Shown here: positions 1-5,827 of the stretch, in pieces
Layout of the letters: each line of letters starts with the position of its first letter
Position numbering within the stretch: the stretch's first letter is position 1
NCBI GenBank assembly: GCA_003170035.1
Contig: PMZX01000365.1
Span: 4,513 to 10,339 of the forward strand
From: Myxococcales bacterium
Lineage (GTDB): Bacteria > Myxococcota_A > Polyangia > Fen-1088
Length of the DNA: 5,827 bases
Reading direction: 5' to 3'
Translations under genes and position numbers: made by a program
The notes under the pieces: generated by a model
Database searches by the model: none
What the model saw: the letters and a program-made list of their open reading frames with translations, nothing else
What the model was told of the DNA's origin: nothing

Positions 1-7
1 CTGCCCC

Positions 8-2224
8 TCAGTTCACCACGACGAACTCAACCCGACGATTCTTCAACATCGCGGCCTTGCTCCGGCCGGGAACCAGAGGCTTCTTCGCGCCCATCCCCAC
101 GGACGCCACTCTTTCCTGGCCCACGCCTTGGTCTACAAGGTAGCGGGCGACAGCGTTCGCCTGAGAATTCGTCAATTCCTGGGACTTCGCCGCTGGCAAA
201 CGACCGGCCCAGTGTGCCTCGACGCGCAACTGGCGAATCTCCGGGTGGTTGACCAGCACGTCCACGACTTCATCGAGCACGCGGAGTGCTCCCGCGGTCA
301 GCTCGGACGATGGCTTCTTGCCAGCCGACTTGAAGGTGACGGCCTGGCGCAATGTGAACTTCCCATTCCGGAGGATCACTCCAGCCACCGCTGGACGAGC
401 GCGCAGCGTGATATTGGCCGCGTTCTCCACGCCTTCCGCCACAGTCAACTGAATGACCTTTGACAAGTACTGGTCCGCGTCGATGCGCAGAGCATATTGG
501 CCGGGCAGAACTGGCACCGCGAAGTTACCCGATTCGTCCGATTTCCCTTCAGCGATCTGCGGCCCGGCGAGCTTGAGCGCCGCCACCACGCCCTTGCCAG
601 AAGCGTCGGTGATTTGTCCCACCGCTCGCGCGGCCGGCGCCCGCGGCGTGAGGGTGAGAACCAGGTTGGCGGTCTGGCCCTCGAGGACGTCCACCCTTGC
701 GGAGGTCGTCTCGAAGCCATTCGCCACGATGAGGAGTTCGACTGGCCCCGGCGCGAGCGGCACGCTCTGGAAGGTTCCGTCTGTATCGGTCAAGACACGA
801 GAATACAGGCGACCGGCGACCCCGACCGCGGCGCCTTCGATGGGAGTGCCGGTCGTGCTGGTAACTCTTCCTGCCACCAGGCCCTTGCGCAGGGGCTCGA
901 CGGTTTCGACCGGCACATGGCGTGTCACGACCCGCGGGAGCAGATTGAACGGATACCCGACGCCGAACAGAAGATTCCATGGCGCCAGGGACGGAGCATA
1001 GGCAAACCCGGCCGAGCGGAGCGCGATGTCCAAGCCAACCGTCAAGGTCAAACCGTGCAGAACCTGTGCCTGCAGGCCGAGTGTCACTCCGTGCTGGTCG
1101 TGGTTGTCTGCGCAGGCGGCTGCGCCCTGCGTCCCGCACGTCGTATGCTCGATGTTATAGATGGTTTGGTCCTTGGACCCGGTCACATACTCGAGGCGAT
1201 ATTCGACTATGGGCCGGAGCGACAATCCTGCTGTCACCTGTTCGAAAGGCGCGTCGGCGCCGAGCGCGAGTCGGATGCGGTTCGCGGAAATACCGTAGGC
1301 AAACTTCGACACGTAACGGGAGACGGCGGAAGTCTTGGCAGCGTCGTAGTCCTGCAGCTTCCCTGAATTGTCCAGGTAGTAGCCCAGGTTCAGATGGAAT
1401 CGGATCGGAAGGGTATTGGTCACTGGCTTGAGGTCATACGTGGCCAGTGCGTTTAGCCAGAGAGAAGTCGAGTCGGCTGAAAAGGAGATGCCGTTGATGG
1501 AAGACATCATGCGAATCCCGAGCTCGCCGCCGGCGGAAAAGCCCGCCGCGAAGGGATAGGCGAGTTTGGCCCCGAGGATCAGATCGCCGAAGGACTTGAT
1601 GATCACCGGGTCCGTACGGTTGGGCTCGGCGGTGCACACCTCTTTGCCGCTCGAGTCCGTAGCGCAGAAACGCTGGTTGCGATTCTCCGAACCCAGAATC
1701 GCGCCGAACAGCTCGAAATAGTTGGCAGGCGTCAACCCAAAGGTCAACGCCCCCTGCAGCCGGGTGTCACGGTCGCTTCCCGGCGGGGAATCGCGCCGAA
1801 CCAGCACACCGCTGGCGCTGAAGTACTCGCCGTGCAATCCCAGGCGAAGCTGGCCGACCGGGCCGACCTCGGCAGAACTCATGTGCAGAAGACCAATGGG
1901 CCCACCGAGGCTCAGCTGAGGAACGAATTCGAGCGAGTCTTCTTTGGTCTCGGACGCAGACGCAGCCGCGACGGGGACAGCGGGCCGGGGAGCAGGAACG
2001 GAACCAACGTGAGGGGCAGGGGACGGTGCTGGCGTGGGTGCGGGCGCAGTCACGGGAACCGGTGCTGGCGTCGGTGCGTAGGGTTGCACCGGGGCGGGTG
2101 TGGCCGGCGCAGGAGGAGCTATGTCAGGAGGTGCTGTGGCCGGTACGCCGGGTTGAGCAGCAGCCGAGCCGGTCGCAAACAGAAGTGCGGCGAGAAATCC
2201 CGAACTGGTCGTGTGAATTCGCAT
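8..2224 (-). CDS. OmpA-like outer-membrane beta-barrel protein with two carboxypeptidase-regulatory-like domains
   Basis: This 738-residue protein is predicted to sit in the outer membrane. Residues 1-23 form a signal peptide ending GSAAA before Q24. Residues 24-90 are a Pro/Ala-rich low-complexity segment. Residues about 99-435 have the alternating hydrophobic/Gly/aromatic pattern of a transmembrane beta-barrel; two Cys pairs (C187/C197 and C363/C371) fall in probable loops and may form disulfides. Residues 448-525 and 533-607 are two carboxypeptidase-regulatory-like (CarboxypepD_reg-type) beta-sandwich repeats, each with a G-x-(V/I)-T start and a TD.DG.F / SDESGNF strand pair. Residues 622-738 are an OmpA C-terminal-like domain ending in the NRRVEF motif (729-734). 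That domain normally holds meso-diaminopimelate of peptidoglycan, but here the usual Asp and Arg are A673 and Q688. The ATG at 2224 is supported by the signal peptide and by AGGGGG seven bases upstream. The gene is divergent from the Kelch lipoprotein gene. Barrel and domain calls rest on pattern recognition; the exact role is unknown. Confidence 0.9.
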   Translation of the reverse strand: MRIHTTSSGFLAALLFATGSAAAQPGVPATAPPDIAPPAPATPAPVQPYAPTPAPVPVTAPAPTPAPSPAPHVGSVPAPRPAVPVAAASASETKEDSLEFVPQLSLGGPIGLLHMSSAEVGPVGQLRLGLHGEYFSASGVLVRRDSPPGSDRDTRLQGALTFGLTPANYFELFGAILGSENRNQRFCATDSSGKEVCTAEPNRTDPVIIKSFGDLILGAKLAYPFAAGFSAGGELGIRMMSSINGISFSADSTSLWLNALATYDLKPVTNTLPIRFHLNLGYYLDNSGKLQDYDAAKTSAVSRYVSKFAYGISANRIRLALGADAPFEQVTAGLSLRPIVEYRLEYVTGSKDQTIYNIEHTTCGTQGAAACADNHDQHGVTLGLQAQVLHGLTLTVGLDIALRSAGFAYAPSLAPWNLLFGVGYPFNLLPRVVTRHVPVETVEPLRKGLVAGRVTSTTGTPIEGAAVGVAGRLYSRVLTDTDGTFQSVPLAPGPVELLIVANGFETTSARVDVLEGQTANLVLTLTPRAPAARAVGQITDASGKGVVAALKLAGPQIAEGKSDESGNFAVPVLPGQYALRIDADQYLSKVIQLTVAEGVENAANITLRARPAVAGVILRNGKFTLRQAVTFKSAGKKPSSELTAGALRVLDEVVDVLVNHPEIRQLRVEAHWAGRLPAAKSQELTNSQANAVARYLVDQGVGQERVASVGMGAKKPLVPGRSKAAMLKNRRVEFVVVN

Positions 2225-2231
2225 TCGTGAA

Positions 2232-2237
2232 CCCCCT
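2232..2237 (-). promoter_or_regulatory. Ribosome binding site of the OmpA-like gene
   Basis: On the minus strand AGGGGG lies seven bases before the ATG at 2224. It is a purine-rich Shine-Dalgarno match at normal spacing and supports that start codon. Confidence 0.7.
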
Positions 2238-2250
2238 GCAAGCCACGCGT

Positions 2251-2279
2251 ATGCTAGACGGGCTTTTGAATCTGCGCAA
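2251..2279 (-). promoter_or_regulatory. Weak candidate sigma-70-like promoter for the OmpA-like gene
   Basis: Read on the minus strand, TTGCGC (2279-2274) and TAGCAT (2256-2251) are separated by exactly 17 bases. They match the -35 and -10 consensus at 3/6 and 4/6 positions. Transcription would start near 2244, giving a leader of about 20 bases that contains the ribosome binding site. Spacing and position are good but the hexamer matches are modest, so this is a guess. No comparable candidate was found for the plus-strand gene. Confidence 0.3.
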
Positions 2280-2296
2280 TCGGCTCAGCACCGATT
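2278..2296. repeat. Inverted repeat AATCGG-N7-CCGATT, possible operator
   Basis: Perfect six-base arms (2278-2283 and 2291-2296) flank a seven-base spacer in the divergent intergenic region. The left arm overlaps the candidate -35 element of the OmpA-like gene, where a dimeric regulator could bind. A further AATCGG lies at 2402-2407, before the Kelch gene. Six-base arms can arise by chance, so the regulatory role is inference. Confidence 0.3.
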
Positions 2297-2363
2297 CCCT
2301 TTTCAGGCTCACCTCATCCGTGCAGGAAGAATCGATGAGCCGTGCCGAGAAGCAAAACCACTG

Positions 2364-2373
2364 CTCGGCCGAG
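2364..2373. repeat. Ten-base palindrome CTCGGCCGAG
   Basis: This is a perfect palindrome about 60 bases upstream of the Kelch gene start. A related GCCGAG at 2344-2349 could also pair with the CTCGGC at 2364-2369 to form a six-base stem. It may be an operator or mRNA leader structure, but short GC-rich palindromes are common in DNA of this composition. Confidence 0.2.
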
Positions 2374-2421
2374 GGTTCGTGTGCGACTGTGACACGCCAT
2401 CAATCGGGAATTTCGGCGTCT

Positions 2422-2427
2422 GGAGAA
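2422..2427 (+). promoter_or_regulatory. Ribosome binding site of the Kelch lipoprotein gene
   Basis: GGAGAA lies five bases before the ATG at 2433. Together with the lipobox it fixes the start at 2433 rather than the in-frame GTG at 2379, which would add 18 residues ahead of the signal peptide. Confidence 0.75.
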
Positions 2428-2432
2428 GCGTC

Positions 2433-4439
2433 ATGAAATTGCGAAGAGGCGTTGCGGGTGCTCTGCTCCTGCTCGCTGCCTGCTCCGATGAGCATCCGGG
2501 CAATCGCCCGGGGTTTCGCCCTGAATCCTCCCACGCGGCCCTGGGGGTTGTGCCCGCGAGCGAGATTGCCACATGGACGCGCATCGATCCGCAGGCCGCA
2601 GGCCTGGACCCACAGAAACCCTGGCCGCAGTCGCGCATCGCTCCTGCCATGGCCTTCTGCCTCTCCACTGGCAAGATCTACGTGTTCGGCGGTGAGGCGT
2701 CCGTGGGTAGCAACGTCCTCGACGACACGTGGGAGTGGGACGGGAACTCCTGGTCCCAGGTTGGCAGTGATATACGACCCTCTGGCCGCGCGGAGGCCGC
2801 GATGGCCTACGACCCGTCACGCAAGTCCCTGATCATGTTCGGCGGCTGGACGAACCCACCCTTGCCCCCCTATGCGACCCCGGACGGGGTCCTCGCTGAC
2901 ACCTGGGAATGGAGCTGCGGCACCCGCCAGTGGAGCCAACTCTTGCCCACTGCCAGCCCGGATCCTGTCCAGGCGCACGGAATGGTCACTGATTCGGGGC
3001 GCGCCAAGGTGCTGCTGTTCGGCGGCCAAAGATCAGTCTACGCCTACCCCTACCCGGATCCGATGAGCAACGCGGTCTGGGAGTGGGAGGGCGCGAAAAC
3101 GAGCTGGACCAACCGCACGCCCGGCCCGCTCACGGTCGCGCCGACCGGGCGCTACTTCCCGCTGTTGAGCTTCGACGAAGGCCGCCAGAAGATGTTCTTC
3201 TTCGATGGCAGGATCGACGGGGACGGCACCCCCGCCAAGAGCGTTTTTTGGGAGTGGGATCCGGTCTCGGCCGGGTGGAATCTTCAACAGAGCGCCGACA
3301 TCCTGGATTTCGACAGCAGTTCCCCTGTCACCCGCGTAGCCTACGACAGCCTGCGCCGCCGGCAGGTCATGTTCACGGACGCGACGAGTTTGCTGACCAC
3401 CGCGACTGGCGTCGAGACCTGGGAGTTGGATACTAAGGGTCCAACCTGGTACGTGCGCGTTCTGTCCACCGGCCCTAGCCCGCGCGCCGCAGCGGCCATG
3501 GCCTTCGACAGCCTGCGCGGGGTGATGGTGCTGTTCGGTGGCGACTCGGGCTCGAACGAGGTCTGGGAGTACAAGGTGACGAAGCTCGGCAACGGCGAGG
3601 GGTGCACGGCTGCCACGGCATCGACCTGCGCCTCCGGCTTCTGCGTGGATGGCGTCTGTTGCTCAAGCGCGTCTTGTTCCGGCGCATGCCAATCTTGCGT
3701 CGTGGCCGGCCACGAAGGCACCTGCGTGCAGGCGGCTGCAGGCACGGAAGTTCCCGGTAGCTGCGCTGGCGGACTGGCGTGCGACGGCAACGGGAATTGC
3801 AAGACCAAGGATGGCGGCGACAGCGACACCGCCGACGCTGGTGGCGGGGGCGGAGCGGATGGCACTGGCGCGGGTGGCACGGGCGGCAGGGGCGGAACCA
3901 TCGCGGGAGGCACCGGCGGAGTGGCCTCGGGTGGAGCGGGCGGCATCGGCGGCACGAGCACCGGCGGCACGAGCATCGGCGGCATCGGCGGCACCGTCAG
4001 CGGCAGTACGGCAGGTGGAGCGAGCGGGCAGGGCGGGGCTGGCGGCACCGACTCGGGTGGTGCTGCAGGCGAAGCCTCTGGAGGCGTGGGTGATACTGGT
4101 GGCTTCATCAGCGGCGGCGCAGGCGGTGGCGCTGGAGCGATCGGAGCCAGCGGCAGCCCCGATGGCGGAGGAGACTCGATCCCACTCGACGCGGGCAGCC
4201 CCGATGGCAGAAGACGTTCGATTGCGCCCGACGCGAACGGCACGGCGCGGTTGCACCGCGCGGGATGCGACTGTCATCTGTCACGGGAACCCTCAGAGGG
4301 TTCCCGTTCCCTCCCGCGACGGTCCGCCGCCGACAGAGCCGGCGGGCTCCCCACGCGACTAGGCCGGGCTCCTGCAAGCACGCCGGGCCTCTCCGTCGCC
4401 TTGCTGGGTGTCGCTCTCTTGTTGCGCCGGCGTCGATAG
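2433..4439 (+). CDS. Kelch-repeat lipoprotein with Cys-rich module, Gly-rich stalk and MYXO-CTERM-like tail
   Basis: The 668-residue protein is predicted to be surface- or outer-membrane-attached. Residues 1-17 (MKLRRGVAGALLLLAAC) are a lipoprotein signal with lipobox LAAC; C17 would be lipidated, and Ser at +2 suits outer-membrane sorting. Residues about 66-385 hold six Kelch-like blades, enough for a full beta-propeller. FGG-type strands begin at residues 85, 136, 196, 257 (FDG), 314 (FTD) and 368, and WEW/WEL/WEY strands at about 100, 158, 216, 273, 330 and 378. Residues 391-456 form a twelve-Cys module (CASGFCVDGVCC, then CSGACQSC) of a type frequent in myxobacterial exported proteins. 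Residues 470-573 are a Gly-rich stalk. The tail has GCDC (C612, C614), a 37-residue Arg-rich linker, a short hydrophobic stretch (652-664) and RRRR at the end, resembling MYXO-CTERM, a myxosortase-type anchoring signal. Adhesion or ligand binding is plausible from the propeller-on-stalk design, but no substrate can be named. Confidence 0.9.
   Translation: MKLRRGVAGALLLLAACSDEHPGNRPGFRPESSHAALGVVPASEIATWTRIDPQAAGLDPQKPWPQSRIAPAMAFCLSTGKIYVFGGEASVGSNVLDDTWEWDGNSWSQVGSDIRPSGRAEAAMAYDPSRKSLIMFGGWTNPPLPPYATPDGVLADTWEWSCGTRQWSQLLPTASPDPVQAHGMVTDSGRAKVLLFGGQRSVYAYPYPDPMSNAVWEWEGAKTSWTNRTPGPLTVAPTGRYFPLLSFDEGRQKMFFFDGRIDGDGTPAKSVFWEWDPVSAGWNLQQSADILDFDSSSPVTRVAYDSLRRRQVMFTDATSLLTTATGVETWELDTKGPTWYVRVLSTGPSPRAAAAMAFDSLRGVMVLFGGDSGSNEVWEYKVTKLGNGEGCTAATASTCASGFCVDGVCCSSASCSGACQSCVVAGHEGTCVQAAAGTEVPGSCAGGLACDGNGNCKTKDGGDSDTADAGGGGGADGTGAGGTGGRGGTIAGGTGGVASGGAGGIGGTSTGGTSIGGIGGTVSGSTAGGASGQGGAGGTDSGGAAGEASGGVGDTGGFISGGAGGGAGAIGASGSPDGGGDSIPLDAGSPDGRRRSIAPDANGTARLHRAGCDCHLSREPSEGSRSLPRRSAADRAGGLPTRLGRAPASTPGLSVALLGVALLLRRRR
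3840..4151 (+). repeat. Gly-rich low-complexity coding repeat (GGxGG type)
   Basis: This stretch encodes residues 470-573 of the Kelch lipoprotein, dominated by Gly with Ala, Ser and Thr in units such as GGTGG, GGAGG and GGTS. It includes a 15-base tandem pair, 3948-3962 and 3963-3977, which differ at one base. It probably forms a flexible stalk between the Cys-rich module and the C-terminal anchor. The repetitive GGC/GGT codons make it a likely site of length variation between strains. Confidence 0.85.
4152..4235 (+). repeat. 42-base tandem duplication encoding a 14-residue GSPDG unit
   Basis: Copies at 4152-4193 and 4194-4235 are in frame and match at 33 of 42 bases by hand alignment. Each encodes 14 residues beginning GSPDG and ending DA (GGGDSIPLDA in the first copy, RRRSIAPDA in the second). 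The second copy has become Arg-rich. The unit sits between the Gly-rich stalk and the GCDC motif. Confidence 0.75.
4283..4307. repeat. Perfect 25-base interrupted palindrome inside the Kelch gene
   Basis: Arms ACGGGAACCCTC (4283-4294) and GAGGGTTCCCGT (4296-4307) are exact reverse complements around a single A at 4295. RNA would fold as an 11-bp stem with a three-base loop. It lies nine bases after the GCDC motif codons and encodes part of the unusual charged linker. No T-run follows, so it does not look like an intrinsic terminator. It could be a small inserted repeat or an mRNA structure. Confidence 0.8.
4327..4345. repeat. Second hairpin (CCGCCG / CGGCGG) in the C-terminal linker
   Basis: Six-base perfect arms at 4327-4332 and 4340-4345 flank a seven-base loop, 20 bases after the larger palindrome. 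On its own it could be chance in GC-rich DNA, but it falls in the same abnormal linker. Confidence 0.4.
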
Positions 4440-4458
4440 TGTCGGGGTGAGGCCTACG

Positions 4459-4479
4459 GCCCGCTCGCACTTGCGGGGC
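4459..4479 (+). other. Imperfect hairpin in the gap after the Kelch gene; weak terminator candidate
   Basis: GCCCGC (4459-4464) can pair with GCGGGGC (4473-4479) if one G is bulged, with an eight-base loop. There is no T-run after it, so intrinsic termination is doubtful. The rest of the 81-base gap, 4440-4520, shows no clear promoter or strong ribosome binding site, so the downstream lipoprotein gene may be read from the Kelch gene transcript. Confidence 0.2.
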
Positions 4480-4520
4480 TAGATGCACGGGGCGAATCGG
4501 CGTAGTCTCGCGGCATCGTG

Positions 4521-5827
4521 ATGACGAACATCAAATCTGGTCTTCTGTTTGGAATCTGCTTCGCGCTTGCCGGATGCAAGACCGCTGCCCCAGCAGCGCC
4601 GGCAGCCACGCCAGCCAACGCGCAGGGCGGAGTTGTCACGGCGCCACAGGCGAATGCGACGCAGTCGCTGGGCGCGGCCGCCGAGCCGGCGCTGGGGCCG
4701 GCCTCTGCCGCCGCAGGGGCCTGGGGCATGAGCCTTGTGGTCGCCTCGCCCATGAAGGTGGTGGCTGACCTGGATGCGCTGTCCAAGAGCCTGCAGTTGC
4801 CCATGCCCCTTGGGCAGTCGTTCCTTCCCACCCTGACCAGCGGATTCAGTCCCGGCGGGGTGAAGGTGGCGCGCGAGACGCTCGACCGCCTGGATGTCAC
4901 CCGTCCGGTGGCCGTGATCTGGCTGGCGGGGGGCAGTGGCGTTCCGGCTGGCTGGTGCGCCGCCATTGCATTCAAAGAGCGCGCATCGGCACTGGATGCC
5001 TTGCAGAAGATGGGAACCGGTGGCCTCCAGGGCGGAGGCGTCTTCGAACGCCGCCTGCCGTCGGGCGACCTGGTCTGGGGCGCCGTCAAGGACAGCCAGC
5101 TACTGCTGTCCGGCTCGCGCGGAACCCTGCTGGCAGCAGGCGCCGTCGCCATCACGGCGCAAAAGACCCCGATGTCGGGGCAGGCTCTGTTCACGCTGTC
5201 CCCGGCGGTCATGGCACGAAGCACAGGCCAGCCTCTTGATGTTGTCTTGTCCAGTGTCCTTGGCGGAGCCCTGGCTGAGATGGAGAAGGACACGTCGAAC
5301 GCGGGCAAGCAGATGACACCCGCTTCCAAGAAGATGACCGAGGCAATGCTCAAGGCATTGATCCACCCGTTGAGTCAGATCGCTGTGGTGCGCGTCAGTC
5401 TAGAAATAGGGGATCGTCGCGGTGTGGCTGTGCGGGCCGAGGTGCAGCCGACCCCAGGCTCAGGGCTGGCTGCCAAAGCCGCTTCGGCTTCACCCTATGC
5501 TTTCGATCCAGCTCTCCCTGTGCGCAGCGACGCCAGCGCGGTCGTCGCATGGGGCGACATGTCACCCTGGCTGGCGAACTGGGTAGGGGTTATGGAAGCC
5601 ACGGGCCCAGCGGGCCGCGCGGCCAGCCGAGATCTCGCGCGTCTCAACGAATCGACGAACGGAGGCTCTTGCGCCGTGGACGTCGGAGCCTTGCCCTTGG
5701 TTATCCTGTGCAGCCTGACGGTGCGGCCGGGTGTCGACCCATCTAGCGTCCCGGCTCGCTATCTGGCGTCTCTCGAGTCATCCAATGCGTGGGAGGCTGA
5801 GCTCGATGGTAGCAAGCCAAGCCCAAT
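4521..5827 (+). CDS. Unrecognised lipoprotein, 3' end beyond the window
   Basis: This frame is open for 435 codons from the ATG at 4521 and runs off the window edge without a stop. Residues 1-19 (MTNIKSGLLFGICFALAGC) are a lipoprotein signal with lipobox LAGC; C19 would be lipidated, and Lys at +2 suits outer-membrane sorting. Residues 20-69 are an Ala/Pro-rich tether. A globular region follows from about residue 70 with alternating hydrophobic strands and amphipathic helices, for example SLVVASP, DLDALSKSL, RPVAVIWL and VVAWGDMSPWL. The last two look like related strand-turn elements, which may mean two similar halves, but I did not align them. An in-frame GTG at 4518 directly precedes the ATG and could also start it. 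No good Shine-Dalgarno sequence is visible, which fits translation from an upstream transcript or a weak start. I do not recognise the family; no catalytic motif is evident. Confidence 0.85.
   Translation, partial: MTNIKSGLLFGICFALAGCKTAAPAAPAATPANAQGGVVTAPQANATQSLGAAAEPALGPASAAAGAWGMSLVVASPMKVVADLDALSKSLQLPMPLGQSFLPTLTSGFSPGGVKVARETLDRLDVTRPVAVIWLAGGSGVPAGWCAAIAFKERASALDALQKMGTGGLQGGGVFERRLPSGDLVWGAVKDSQLLLSGSRGTLLAAGAVAITAQKTPMSGQALFTLSPAVMARSTGQPLDVVLSSVLGGALAEMEKDTSNAGKQMTPASKKMTEAMLKALIHPLSQIAVVRVSLEIGDRRGVAVRAEVQPTPGSGLAAKAASASPYAFDPALPVRSDASAVVAWGDMSPWLANWVGVMEATGPAGRAASRDLARLNESTNGGSCAVDVGALPLVILCSLTVRPGVDPSSVPARYLASLESSNAWEAELDGSKPSP

Noticed and set aside
497..1366. 289-codon plus-strand open frame opposite the OmpA-like gene
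   Set aside because: It has no recognisable domains and an Arg/Gly-rich composition typical of antisense shadow frames in high-GC DNA; the minus-strand gene is well supported.
2379..2432. Upstream GTG start adding 18 residues to the Kelch protein
   Set aside because: The ATG at 2433 has GGAGAA at correct spacing and begins a textbook lipoprotein signal; the extension would bury it.
3840..4151. Gly-rich repeats as a CRISPR array or satellite
   Set aside because: Units are codon-phased, variable in length and continuous with the coding frame; there are no fixed repeats with unique spacers.
3341..4243. 300-codon minus-strand open frame, strongly Pro-rich
   Set aside because: It is the antisense of the Gly-rich stalk and Kelch coding region; GGC/GGT codons read backwards as Pro/Ala codons with no stops. 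It has no signal, domain or ribosome binding site.
4283..4307. Palindrome as an intrinsic transcription terminator
   Set aside because: It lies inside an open coding frame and is followed by C-rich sequence, not a T-run.
4454..5353. 299-codon minus-strand open frame opposite the third gene
   Set aside because: The plus-strand frame has a lipoprotein signal, tether and protein-like pattern over the whole region; the minus frame has none of these.

Overview
The window is high-GC DNA (roughly mid-60s percent by eye) that looks myxobacterial. The best taxonomic evidence is the middle gene. It has a Kelch propeller, a twelve-cysteine module of the type common in myxobacterial surface proteins, a long Gly-rich stalk, and a C-terminal Cys-x-Cys / hydrophobic / RRRR tail resembling the MYXO-CTERM sorting signal. 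A Polyangiales-like or related myxobacterium is my inference; the sequence alone does not prove it.

Layout: (1) minus strand, bases 8-2224, a 738-residue outer-membrane protein. It has a signal peptide, a Pro/Ala-rich segment, a predicted beta-barrel, two carboxypeptidase-regulatory-like beta-sandwich domains and a C-terminal OmpA-like domain. (2) A 208-base divergent intergenic region, 2225-2432, holding a good ribosome binding site for each flanking gene, a weak candidate promoter for the minus-strand gene and an inverted repeat. (3) Plus strand, 2433-4439, a 668-residue Kelch-propeller lipoprotein. (4) An 81-base gap, 4440-4520, with an imperfect hairpin and no convincing terminator. (5) Plus strand, 4521 to the window edge, an unrecognised lipoprotein open for 435 codons and cut off by the end of the window.

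All three genes encode exported cell-envelope proteins: one integral outer-membrane protein and two predicted lipoproteins. The first two are transcribed divergently. The third follows the second closely enough to be read through, though no shared function can be shown. No RNA gene, CRISPR array, insertion sequence or phage gene was seen.

Points worth a second look are: loss of both peptidoglycan-binding residues in the OmpA-like domain; a Kelch protein that carries both an N-terminal lipobox and a C-terminal MYXO-CTERM-like tail; an abnormal 37-residue charged linker inside that tail, whose DNA holds a perfect 25-base interrupted palindrome and a second hairpin; and a short AATCGG motif upstream of all three genes. 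I see no clear evidence of a new multi-gene system. This looks like a mostly ordinary stretch of envelope genes with some odd details.
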